Shown piece by piece: positions 57,297 through 64,000 of a DNA stretch of 64,000 nucleotides. The stretch's first letter is position 1, and each line of letters opens with the position of its first letter. The notes beneath the pieces are model-generated. The model ran no database searches, had not been told where the DNA came from, and saw only the letters and a program-made list of their open reading frames with translations. The stretch lies in NCBI RefSeq assembly GCF_016775475.1, contig NZ_JAEUXJ010000008.1, forward strand, positions 62,001 through 126,000, read 5' to 3'. A program made the position numbers and the translations under genes. The DNA is from Belnapia mucosa (lineage in GTDB: Bacteria; Pseudomonadota; Alphaproteobacteria; Acetobacterales; Acetobacteraceae).

Positions 57297-58070
57297 TCAG
57301 CCCTCGCCCGCTTCGGTCACCAGCTGCACGCGGTCGGCGGCGTAGCAGCCGAAGCTTGCCTCGATCGGGGCGCCGGCGAGGTCCACATTGACCGCCTCGG
57401 TCAGCAGGACCGGCACCGCGAGCGGCTGCTGCAGCAGCGCGGCCTCGTCCGGCGTGGGCAGGCGGGTGGTGACGCGGGTCACCCGCCGCCGGAAATCGGC
57501 GATGCCGAACCGGGCCAGGGCCCGGGTGACGGAGGAATCCTGGCGGAGCGCCGCCCCGATCTCCGGGAAACGGTCCGCCGGGAAGCAATGCCGGCCGATG
57601 CAGAGCGGGCGGCCATCGACCAGGTTCAGCCGATGCGCGATCACCACCGGCCGCCCCGGCGCGATGCCGAGCAGGGCCGCCAGCTCGTCATCGGCCGGCA
57701 GGGTCTGCACCTGGAGGATCCGGCCCTCCGGTTCATGATTCTGCCGCCGGACCGATTCCGAGAAGCGGGTGCGGCGGCCGACCGGATAGTCGAGAACGGC
57801 CTCGGCGACGAAGGTGCCGCTGCCCTGCCGCGTCACCACCAGGCCACGGGTCTGCAGATCCTGCAGGGCGCGCCGGACGGTATGGAGGTTCACCCCGAAG
57901 CGCTCGGCGATCTCGCCGGCCGCAGGCAGCGGGGTGCCCGGAGTCATCTTGCCCGAGATGATCTCCTCCTCCAGGGCCAGGGCGACCTGGCGCCAGAGAA
58001 CATAGCCCCTGATCCGGGTCAGGCGCCCAGGCGCCATCGCCGTGCCAGGGCTGCCGTCACCATCTTCCAT
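57297..58070 (-). CDS. GntR/HutC-family regulator with UTRA domain
   Basis: A 257-residue regulator. N-terminal GntR winged helix: LWRQVALALEEEIISGKMTP, then GEIAERFGVNLHTVRRALQD and a wing TRQGSGTFVAE. The C-terminal UTRA ligand domain has the chorismate-lyase fold (SVRRQNHEPEGRILQVQTLP, PVVIAHRLNLVDGRPLCIGR). It resembles the PhnF branch named for phosphonate uptake control, but no phn genes are present, so the effector is unknown. The ATG ending at 58070 was chosen; the longer frame only runs through the intergenic region. It is divergent from the universal stress protein gene. Confidence 0.88.
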   Translation of the reverse strand: MEDGDGSPGTAMAPGRLTRIRGYVLWRQVALALEEEIISGKMTPGTPLPAAGEIAERFGVNLHTVRRALQDLQTRGLVVTRQGSGTFVAEAVLDYPVGRRTRFSESVRRQNHEPEGRILQVQTLPADDELAALLGIAPGRPVVIAHRLNLVDGRPLCIGRHCFPADRFPEIGAALRQDSSVTRALARFGIADFRRRVTRVTTRLPTPDEAALLQQPLAVPVLLTEAVNVDLAGAPIEASFGCYAADRVQLVTEAGEG

Positions 58071-58365
58071 GGGGTTGTCACCTGCCGAAAGGTCTGGGCC
58101 GTGCTGCCGGCCATCCAGGTGATCTAGATATCCGTACTTAACTACGGCGTCGATGCCTATTCTGCGAGTGATTCGCATCTTACTCTTAACGGCACCGCAT
58201 CGAGAAGCAAGCCCCGGCTCCGTTTGTTTCAATTTCGATCTATGTGGGCGCGGGGCCGATCGCTGGCGCATGGGAAATCGCGGCGATCCGTTGATGTCGA
58301 TCAACGCGGCCTTAGCGGACAGGGGCCACCATCCCACCCAGTTGGAAGGACGGCAGGAGGGCGCG
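58071..58365. promoter_or_regulatory. Divergent regulatory region between GntR and stress-protein genes
   Basis: This 295-bp gap holds no gene. It contains ATCTAGAT and CCGTA-CTTAAC-TACGG (58132–58147) near the GntR start, candidates for GntR autoregulation, and a perfect FNR box nearer the stress-protein gene (listed separately). The AGGAGG Shine-Dalgarno of the stress protein is at 58355–58360. Base composition around 58120–58250 is more AT-rich than the coding surroundings. Confidence 0.5.
58291..58304 (+). promoter_or_regulatory. Perfect FNR/FixK box
   Basis: TTGAT-GTCG-ATCAA matches the FNR/Anr/FixK consensus TTGAT-N4-ATCAA at all ten defined positions. Its centre is about 68 bp before the universal stress protein ATG, which would put a class II start point (-41.5) near 58339 with a short leader containing the AGGAGG. 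It predicts induction at low oxygen. Confidence 0.8.
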
Positions 58366-59214
58366 ATGCGGCTCAAGGACATCCTCATTCATCTCGACGC
58401 CAGCGAGCAGGCGAAGACACGCCTGCAGCTTGCGGCCGATCTGGCGCGGCGGAACGAGGCGCATCTCACCGGCCTCTATGTGGTCGATATCGTGCTGCCG
58501 ATCATGCTGGCGGCCGATACGGCCGGTGGCGGCGCCATGCTGGGCGAGTTGCTGGACACCATGCGGCGGGATGCCCTGGCCGAGGCCGCCAAGGCGGAGG
58601 CTGCCTTCCATGAAAAGCTGCGGCGCGAGGGCATCGCCGGCGAGTGGCGGCTGGTGGAAGGGGTCACCCCGGAGCAGGTGGCCCTGCATGCGCGCTATGC
58701 CGATCTCACCGTGATCGGCCAGGCGGATCCCTCCGGCAGCCTGGCATCCAGCAATGCGGCGGTCGAGGCGACGCTGTTCTCCTCCGGTCGGCCGGTGCTG
58801 GTGGTGCCCTATGCGGGGCGCTTCGAATCCCTCGGGAAGCGGGTGCTGGTCGGCTGGAATGCGGGCCGGGAGGCGGCGCGCGCGGTGCAGGATGCCTTGC
58901 CGCTGCTCACGGCGGTGGAGTCCGTCACGGTGCTCACCGTCAATCCGCAGATCGGCCTGGACGGCCATGGCGAGGAGCCGGGCGCCGATATCGCCCTCCA
59001 TCTCGCCCGGCACGGGGTCCGGGTGACGGTCGAGCATATGACGGCGCCGGAGATCAGCGCCGGCGACGTGATCCTCAATCGCGCCTTCGAGCTGTCGGCG
59101 GATTTGCTCGTCATCGGGGCCTATGGGCATTCCCGGCTGCGGGAGATGGTCCTGGGCGGCGTGACCCGCAGCCTGCTGCAGCAGATGACGGTCCCGGTGC
59201 TGATGTCCCACTGA
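58366..59214 (+). CDS. Tandem-domain universal stress protein
   Basis: A 282-residue cytoplasmic protein with two UspA domains (about 1–140 and 150–282). Domain 1 starts LKDILIHLDASEQAKTRLQL; domain 2 starts KRVLVGWNAGREAARAVQDA and ends with the ATP-binding glycine motif GAYGHSRLREMVLGG and TRSLLQQMTVPVLMSH. USPs of this class are induced in growth arrest and oxygen limitation. A perfect FNR box lies about 60 bp upstream, fitting hypoxic control. ATG at 58366 has AGGAGG 5 nt upstream; the longer frame merely crosses the intergenic region. It is convergent with ldhA. Confidence 0.92.
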   Translation: MRLKDILIHLDASEQAKTRLQLAADLARRNEAHLTGLYVVDIVLPIMLAADTAGGGAMLGELLDTMRRDALAEAAKAEAAFHEKLRREGIAGEWRLVEGVTPEQVALHARYADLTVIGQADPSGSLASSNAAVEATLFSSGRPVLVVPYAGRFESLGKRVLVGWNAGREAARAVQDALPLLTAVESVTVLTVNPQIGLDGHGEEPGADIALHLARHGVRVTVEHMTAPEISAGDVILNRAFELSADLLVIGAYGHSRLREMVLGGVTRSLLQQMTVPVLMSH

Positions 59215-59256
59215 CCGGCGGGCCCCGCCGCAGGGCGGGGCCTCCCGGCGATCCGG

Positions 59257-60267
59257 TCAGACCAGCCGCTCGGTGGAGACCTCGTGCAGCGCGCGGCCGG
59301 TCTCCTCGAAGGCGGTGATGTTGGCGATCGTCGTCTCCGCGATCGCGCTCAGCGCCTCCTCGGTGAAGAAGGCCTGGTGCGCGGTGACGAGGACATTCGG
59401 GAAGGTCAGCAGCCGGGCGAAGACATCGTCGTTGATCACCCGGCCGGAGAGATCCTCGAAGAACAGATCCGCCTCCTCCTCATAGACATCGAGCCCGAGC
59501 AGGCCGATCTGGCCGGATTTGAGCCCGTCGATCACCGCCCGCGTGTCGACGATGGCGCCGCGGCTGGTATTGACCAGCATCACGCCTCGGCGCATCCGGC
59601 CGATGGTCTCGGCATTGATCAGATGGTGCGTCTCCGGCGTCAGCGGGCAGTGCAGCGAGACGATGTCGGCATTGGCCAGCAATTCCGGCAGCGGCGCATA
59701 GGCCACGCCGGCCGCGACCAGATCGGCATCGGGCCGCAGGTCATAGGCCAGCACCCGGCAGCCGAAGCCGAGGGCGATGCGCGCCAACGCCGCGCCGATC
59801 CGCCCGGTGCCGACGACCCCGACCGTCCGCCCCTTCATGTCGAAGCCGAGCAAGCCGTCGAGCGCGAAATTGCCCTCCCTCACCCGGTTATAGGCCCGGT
59901 GGATGCGCCGGTTCAGCGCGAGGATCATGGCGATGGTGTGCTCGGCCACTGCTTCCGGCGAATAGGCCGGCACGCGCGCCACGGTGATGCCGAGCCGGCG
60001 TGCCGCGACGAGATCCACATTGTTGAAGCCCGCCGAGCGCAGGGCGATCAGCCGCAGGCCCGCGCCGGACAGCGCCTCCAGCGTGGCGGCATCCGCCGCA
60101 TCGTTGACGAAGGCGCAGACGGCATCGGCGCCGCGCGCCAGCACCGTCGTCGCCGGCGAGAGCCGCGGTTCCAGATAGTCGAGCCGATGGCGCCCGCCAG
60201 CGGCGGCATTGGCGGCATCGAGAAAGCGCCGGTCATAAGGTTTGGTGCTGAAGACGGCCACCTGCAT
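59257..60267 (-). CDS. ldhA: D-lactate dehydrogenase (2-hydroxyacid dehydrogenase family)
   Basis: A 336-residue NAD-dependent D-2-hydroxyacid dehydrogenase of the fermentative LdhA branch. N-terminal MQVAVFSTKPYDRRFLDAAN is diagnostic. NAD fold: GRTVGVVGTGRIGAALARI. Catalytic Arg is in VNTSRGAIVDT, Glu in LDVYEEEADLFFED, and His in VTAHQAFFTEEAL. It reduces pyruvate to D-lactate, regenerating NAD+ when respiration is limited. It is last in an operon with glk and a pfkB-type kinase, 11 bp after glk, so sugar phosphorylation and fermentation end are linked. Confidence 0.93.
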   Translation of the reverse strand: MQVAVFSTKPYDRRFLDAANAAAGGRHRLDYLEPRLSPATTVLARGADAVCAFVNDAADAATLEALSGAGLRLIALRSAGFNNVDLVAARRLGITVARVPAYSPEAVAEHTIAMILALNRRIHRAYNRVREGNFALDGLLGFDMKGRTVGVVGTGRIGAALARIALGFGCRVLAYDLRPDADLVAAGVAYAPLPELLANADIVSLHCPLTPETHHLINAETIGRMRRGVMLVNTSRGAIVDTRAVIDGLKSGQIGLLGLDVYEEEADLFFEDLSGRVINDDVFARLLTFPNVLVTAHQAFFTEEALSAIAETTIANITAFEETGRALHEVSTERLV

Positions 60268-60278
60268 CGGCTTCCCTC

Positions 60279-61205
60279 CTACCCGGCCCGGTACAGCGCC
60301 GCCCCCAGCAGCCCGGCATGGGCCCGCATCACCTGGTCGATCGGCAGCGCCTCCAAATAGCCCGCGAAGCGCCCCTTATTGGTAAAGCCTCGGATCAGCG
60401 CATCTCGATCGAGCAGGGGCCCCAGGTTGCGGCACAGCCCGCCGGTAACGTGCACGCCGCCATCCGCCAGCAACGTCAACGCCAGATCCCCCGCGGTGGC
60501 GCCCAGGATGGCGGAGAACATCCGCACCGCCTCCAGGCCCAGCGCGCATCCCGCCGCGGCCCTCTCGCTCACCTCGGGCGGGGAGGCGAAGCGTTCCGCC
60601 CGCCCCTCCAGCTCCGCCAGGCCATTCGCCAGCCGCAGCAGCCCGGGCCCGGAGAGCACCCGCTCGGTCGAGACATGGCCGAACTCCCGCCGGAGCCCGG
60701 CCAGGATCGCCGCCTGCCGCTCATCCTGCGGCGAGAAGGAGCTGTGCCCCGCCTCGCTCGGCAGGACCTGCGCCGCGTCCCTCTCGTTCATCAGGAAGGC
60801 GATGCCCAGCCCGGTGCCGGGCCCGATCACCACGCGCGGCCGCCCGGGCCGAGCGGTGCCCGGTTTCAGCGTGTGGTGATCGGCCGGTTGCAGCCCGTGG
60901 ATGGCCCAGGCCTGGGCGACGAAATCATTGATCACGGCCAGATTCCGCAGGCCCAGCCGCTCCCGCGCCTCGGCGATGGTGAAGCGCCAGGGGCTGTTGG
61001 TGAAAGCGACCAGATCACCCAGCACGGGCGTCGCCACGGCAAGGACAGCCTCATCCACCCGTCGCCCGGCCAGGTAATCCTGCGCCGCCTCGATCAGCCC
61101 GGGATAGGCGCCCACGGGCAGCTTCCGCTCCTCCTGCGGCAGGCCGCCCGGCTCGCAGAGCGCGAAGCGGGCATTGGTGCCGCCGATATCGCCGACGAGC
61201 CGCAT
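60279..61205 (-). CDS. glk: Glucokinase
   Basis: A 308-residue ROK-unrelated bacterial glucokinase (Glk family). Phosphate-binding LVGDIGGTNARFAL at the N-terminus; NSPWRFTIAEAR substrate loop; catalytic Asp in AVINDFVAQAWA; GPGTGLGIAFL and SEAGHSSFSP; and GGVHVTGGLCRNLGPLLD near the C-terminus. It phosphorylates glucose to glucose 6-phosphate. It lies 2 bp after the pfkB-type kinase and 11 bp before ldhA, all on one strand, forming a compact glycolytic/fermentative operon. Confidence 0.95.
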   Translation of the reverse strand: MRLVGDIGGTNARFALCEPGGLPQEERKLPVGAYPGLIEAAQDYLAGRRVDEAVLAVATPVLGDLVAFTNSPWRFTIAEARERLGLRNLAVINDFVAQAWAIHGLQPADHHTLKPGTARPGRPRVVIGPGTGLGIAFLMNERDAAQVLPSEAGHSSFSPQDERQAAILAGLRREFGHVSTERVLSGPGLLRLANGLAELEGRAERFASPPEVSERAAAGCALGLEAVRMFSAILGATAGDLALTLLADGGVHVTGGLCRNLGPLLDRDALIRGFTNKGRFAGYLEALPIDQVMRAHAGLLGAALYRAG

Positions 61206-61207
61206 GT

Positions 61208-62170
61208 TCAGCCACCCTCTCCCATCGCGCTGCCCAACGGAACATCGCTGATCCGCTGCCGCAGCGCCGCCACCTCCGCCCGCTGCGGATGCGCCGTGCC
61301 GGCATTCGAGACGGCCGCCGCCCCCGCCGATACACCCCAGGCGAAGGCATCCGGGACGGCAGCGCCGCGAGCCAGGGCCAGCGTCATCGCGCCCAGGAAG
61401 CTGTCCCCTGCCCCGACCGCGCCGCGCACGGGGACGTCCAGCGCGGGCAGGCGCAGCGTGCCCTCGGCCGTCGCCAGCAAGGCGCCCTCATGCCCCAGGG
61501 TCACCGCCAGGTGACGCACCCGGCCGGAGCGCACCCACTCCATGGCCGCGGCCTCCAGCAGCACCGGGTCGCGCAGCTCGCGCCCCACCAGCGTCTCGAA
61601 CTCGCCGCGGCTCGGCTTGGCCAATTCGACTCCGCCCCCCTCCAACGCGACCCGGAGGGCCGTGCCGGAGGTGTCGAGCACGAAGCGCATCCCCCGGCGC
61701 GCCGCGATCGCGGCCGCCCGGGCGTAGAAATCCTCCGGCACCCCGGCCGGCAGGCTGCCGCTGGCGACGAGCCAGCCGGCCTTCAGCTCCTCCAGGGCCG
61801 CCAGCGCCGCACCCCATTCCGCCTCGCGGACCTGCGGACCCTCGGGCACGAAGCGGTATTCCTGCCGGCTGCCGAGATCGAGCACGGTCTGGCTGATCCG
61901 CGTATGTCCCGCGATCGGAATGCTCTGCCGGGGCACCCCGGCCTCGTCCAGCAATTGCTCGAGGAACCGCCCGGTCACGCCGCCGGCGAGGATCACCGCC
62001 AGCGTCTCCCCGCCCAATTCACGGATGACGCGGGAGACGTTCACCCCGCCCCCGCCCGGATCCTGCCGCTCGTTGAAGGTCCGCACCTTGCGCACGGGCT
62101 GCACCGCCTTGGCCTCGCTCGCCAGGTCGATCGTCGGGTTCAGCGTCAGCGTGGCGATCAGCGGGGGCAT
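61208..62170 (-). CDS. pfkB: PfkB-family phosphofructokinase (Pfk-2/FruK type)
   Basis: A 320-residue ribokinase-fold sugar kinase. It opens ATLTLNPTIDLASEA, a hexose-phosphate kinase signature. GPGGGGVNVSRVIRELGG is seen as DPGGGGVNVSRVI (substrate region), and the ATP/anion-hole motif AVGAGDSFLGAM carries the catalytic Asp. The long GTSGTALRVALEGGGVELAKP region matches Pfk-2 and 1-phosphofructokinase. Linked glk and ldhA favour a 6-phosphofructokinase II role over fructose-1-phosphate kinase, since no PTS fructose genes are present. First gene of the operon; ATG at 62170. No FNR box is seen upstream. Confidence 0.85.
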   Translation of the reverse strand: MPPLIATLTLNPTIDLASEAKAVQPVRKVRTFNERQDPGGGGVNVSRVIRELGGETLAVILAGGVTGRFLEQLLDEAGVPRQSIPIAGHTRISQTVLDLGSRQEYRFVPEGPQVREAEWGAALAALEELKAGWLVASGSLPAGVPEDFYARAAAIAARRGMRFVLDTSGTALRVALEGGGVELAKPSRGEFETLVGRELRDPVLLEAAAMEWVRSGRVRHLAVTLGHEGALLATAEGTLRLPALDVPVRGAVGAGDSFLGAMTLALARGAAVPDAFAWGVSAGAAAVSNAGTAHPQRAEVAALRQRISDVPLGSAMGEGG

Positions 62171-62305
62171 GGCGGCGCACTCCAGGGCCATGGGCCGGCG
62201 GGAAGCAGGTGGCCGGACCTTATCGCACCGGGACGCGCCGCATGGCGATGGGCAGGTCTCGCCGCACCGGCATGTGCCGCGGCGAGGCCTGCATCCAGCG
62301 GAATG

Positions 62306-62650
62306 CTAGCGGCGGACTGGCTCCTGCGATCCCTTCAGACTCAGGATATAGGCGACCAGGCTGTCCTGCTCCTCGCGGCTCAGATGATAGTCCGGCATCA
62401 AGTTATGGGGAGTTTGCAGGAAGGCGTGGAGCGAGAGCGCGGTGGTGGAGGGCATGCGCGCGATGCTGCGGAAGGAGGGCGCCGCATCGGCTGCGCGGCC
62501 CTGAGTCCCGGCGCCGGTCAGGTGGCAGTTGTTGCACCAGATCGCGGCCAGGCGCCGCCCCTCCTCCAGCTTGTCAGGATCGTCCTGCGCCCATCCGGGC
62601 TGCAGCGCCGCCAGCATGAGGCCGAGCGAGAGGAACAGCGTCCGAAGCAT
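62306..62650 (-). CDS. Small secreted c-type cytochrome
   Basis: A 114-residue monoheme cytochrome c. Signal peptide MLRTLFLSLGLMLAALQPG ends near GWAQD. The heme motif is CNNCH, and the likely axial Met lies in NLMPDYHLSREEQDSLVAYI, the usual class I C-terminal helix. It would carry electrons in the periplasm. A near-consensus FNR box sits about 60 bp before the start, and AGGAAGG is the ribosome site. It follows a different promoter from the glk operon 135 bp downstream but shares the low-oxygen theme. Confidence 0.9.
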   Translation of the reverse strand: MLRTLFLSLGLMLAALQPGWAQDDPDKLEEGRRLAAIWCNNCHLTGAGTQGRAADAAPSFRSIARMPSTTALSLHAFLQTPHNLMPDYHLSREEQDSLVAYILSLKGSQEPVRR

Positions 62651-62707
62651 GCCTGGTCCTTCCTATTCGCATTGCGTGAACCTTGCGCCAGCCCCGCCTG
62701 GCCGCCC

Positions 62708-62721
62708 TTGATCCAGGTCAA
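62708..62721 (-). promoter_or_regulatory. FNR/Anr box upstream of the cytochrome c gene
   Basis: TTGAT-CCAG-GTCAA (TTGAC-CTGG-ATCAA on the minus strand) matches the FNR/Anr consensus at nine of ten defined positions. Its centre is 64 bp before the cytochrome c ATG, giving a class II start about 23 nt before that codon. Together with the perfect box at 58291 it marks a low-oxygen gene group. Confidence 0.72.
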
Positions 62722-62885
62722 AGGCGGGCTTCGGCGTGACCCGCCGGACTCGCACCACTGGGAACGCGGCAAGCCTTGTCCTGATGTCACCGATCGAGGC
62801 AAATCTCCCTGACCTGCTGAGGCAACTTTGAAAGGCCTCTCGAAAGCTTCGGCTGACAGGCCGGGTGTCGGGAGGAGCTGACATC

Positions 62886-62954
62886 ATGGGATTGATCAGC
62901 TTGCGCGGCCGCGATCCTCGCCTGGATGGCCTCCCGGTGCGATGCCGTTCCTGA
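62886..62954 (+). CDS. Possible 22-residue leader ORF of the sensor gene
   Basis: ATG at 62886 follows the strong Shine-Dalgarno GGGAGGAG at 8-nt spacing and encodes MGLISLRGRDPRLDGLPVRC, then RS and stop. It overlaps the sensor ATG (62942) by 13 bp in another frame. The sensor itself has no good ribosome site of its own, so translation of this leader probably delivers ribosomes to it. The peptide has no known family. Confidence 0.4.
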   Translation: MGLISLRGRDPRLDGLPVRCRS

Positions 62955-64000
62955 AGCGGCTATCGCCCGTGGTGCCGGATGGTGCGGGCTCGGATCGCAA
63001 CGCTCCTCCATCGCAGGCCTGGACCTTCGCCGCCCTCCTGACGGCGGCCATCATGGTGCCGGCCAGCATCCTGGCCTTCGGCGCCTGGATGGCCTGGGGG
63101 CAGGTCTGGGATCAGGCCCGCGCCGAGCTGACCGCCACAGCCGGCGCGGCCGCGGAATATGCGGCCCGGGTGCTGGATGGCCACGCCCTGCTGGCCGACC
63201 GTGTGGACGAGCTGCTGCGCGGCCTGTCCGACGACCAGATCCGGGAACGGGAGCCGGACCTGCACCAGGCCTTGCAGCAGCTCGCCGCCTCGCGTCCCAT
63301 CATCCATGCCCTCGACGCGCTCGATGCGCAGGGAAGGCTGCTGGTGGCCAGCAACCTGTTCCCGGTTCCTGCGGATACGCGCTTCGACGACCGCGATGTC
63401 GTCCGCCAATTGCGGGATTCGGCGGCGCCGGCGGCCCTGGTCAGCAGACTCTACCGCGACCGTGCGGCGGGGGAGCTCTTCTTCGCCCTGGCCGAGCGCC
63501 GCGGCGCGGCGGCGCTGGGCAGGACGCCCCTGCCCGCGGATGGCGCGGGCTTCCAGGGGGTGGCGCTCGTCTCGCTTCGGCCCCGGGACCTGTCGCAGGG
63601 ATTGCAGCGCCTGGCCGATACGACCGACCAGACCATCGCGCTGATCCGCACCGATGGGGAGTTGCTTGCCCGCAGCTCGGGCTTCGAGGACCTGCCTCCG
63701 CCCATCCCGCCGGACGGCCCGCTTCGGCGCATCATGGCCAGCCCGGCCGGATATGGCCTTGCCGAGGCCCGCACCGGCCTTGATGACCGCGAAGGGCTCA
63801 TCGCCGTCCAGCGGGTGGCCGGATGGCCGATCGCCGCGGCGGTCACGCAGACGAGGGACGCCATCATCGCCCGCTGGCGGCGGGTGCTGCTCTGGGAGGC
63901 CAGCTTCGGCATTCCGGCGGTGCTCGCCCTGCTGGGGCTGGTCGTGCTGACGCTGCGCCGCACGCGGCAGGTTGCGGAAGCGCGCATGGCGCTCCGCCTG
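62942..64000 (+). CDS. Membrane sensor protein, N-terminal part (runs off the window)
   Basis: An open frame of 353 codons continues past the right edge. It has a cytoplasmic N-terminus, TM1 at about residues 27–49 (TFAALLTAAIMVPASILAFG), a ~270-residue periplasmic double-Cache-like sensor (IIHALDALDAQGRLLVASNL, ALVSRLYRDRAAGELFFALA, GVALVSLRPRDLSQGLQRLA) and TM2 at about 321–340 (EASFGIPAVLALLGLVVLTL). Sensors of this layout continue into a PAS/HisKA kinase or a GGDEF cyclase; which one lies outside the window. It begins 290 bp after the divergent cytochrome c gene and overlaps a short leader ORF. Confidence 0.8.
   Translation, partial: MPFLKRLSPVVPDGAGSDRNAPPSQAWTFAALLTAAIMVPASILAFGAWMAWGQVWDQARAELTATAGAAAEYAARVLDGHALLADRVDELLRGLSDDQIREREPDLHQALQQLAASRPIIHALDALDAQGRLLVASNLFPVPADTRFDDRDVVRQLRDSAAPAALVSRLYRDRAAGELFFALAERRGAAALGRTPLPADGAGFQGVALVSLRPRDLSQGLQRLADTTDQTIALIRTDGELLARSSGFEDLPPPIPPDGPLRRIMASPAGYGLAEARTGLDDREGLIAVQRVAGWPIAAAVTQTRDAIIARWRRVLLWEASFGIPAVLALLGLVVLTLRRTRQVAEARMALRL

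Overview
The window is a very GC-rich stretch of bacterial chromosome with dense genes, 1–8 bp start/stop overlaps, frequent GTG starts and long antisense shadow frames caused by the codon bias. The gene content suggests an aerobic alphaproteobacterium of the Acetobacteraceae, Roseomonas-like: four Bug-type solute receptors, hydantoinase/oxoprolinase genes, many acyl-CoA enzymes, a fused indolepyruvate oxidoreductase and an ACR3 arsenic operon. The taxonomic placement is inference; no rRNA gene is present. No prophage, integrase, complete insertion sequence or CRISPR array was found.

Layout. 0–3.2 kb: the 3' end of fumC, a ribbon-helix-helix protein, maiA with an isobutyryl-CoA-type dehydrogenase, and a ccdAB toxin–antitoxin pair with a clear promoter/operator. 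3.2–14.6 kb: indolepyruvate ferredoxin oxidoreductase, a flavin monooxygenase divergent from an Lrp regulator, a cadherin/DUF4214-like protein, the tryptophan-catabolic divergon kynA / kynureninase-like gene, and two periplasmic solute-binding proteins. 14.7–19 kb: tRNA-Val(CAC), a hybrid sensor kinase, a protein with a 12-bp minisatellite, and a small membrane protein. 19–32 kb: two hydantoinase/oxoprolinase systems (one split, one fused), an EF-hand protein, an M20 peptidase, an AsmA-like protein and a MarR regulator with a symmetric divergent promoter.

32–39.5 kb: an acyl-CoA dehydrogenase divergent from an IclR regulator, then an operon of leader ORF, Bug receptor, thiolase-like protein lacking the nucleophilic Cys, DUF35 zinc-ribbon partner, MaoC hydratase and acyl-CoA ligase. 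Together these look like uptake and retro-aldol-type CoA catabolism of an unidentified branched acid. 39.5–45.6 kb: a signalling island with an RsbQ-like hydrolase overlapping a PAS histidine kinase whose ATP site is degenerate, divergent from a KaiC-like double-RecA ATPase overlapping a PAS hybrid kinase. It ends in a 160-bp element bounded by perfect 20-bp inverted repeats.

45.7–49 kb: arsR–FAD oxidoreductase–arsC–acr3. 49–53.6 kb: a three-subunit PaoABC-type molybdenum aldehyde oxidoreductase without a Tat signal, divergent from a TetR gene across two copies of a palindromic operator. 53.6–58 kb: two Bug receptors flanking a MetE-like protein, then a GntR/UTRA regulator. 58–64 kb: a low-oxygen group (universal stress protein, ldhA, glk, pfkB-type kinase, cytochrome c) with a perfect FNR box before the stress protein and a near-perfect one before the cytochrome c, followed by the N-terminus of a membrane sensor preceded by a short overlapping leader ORF.
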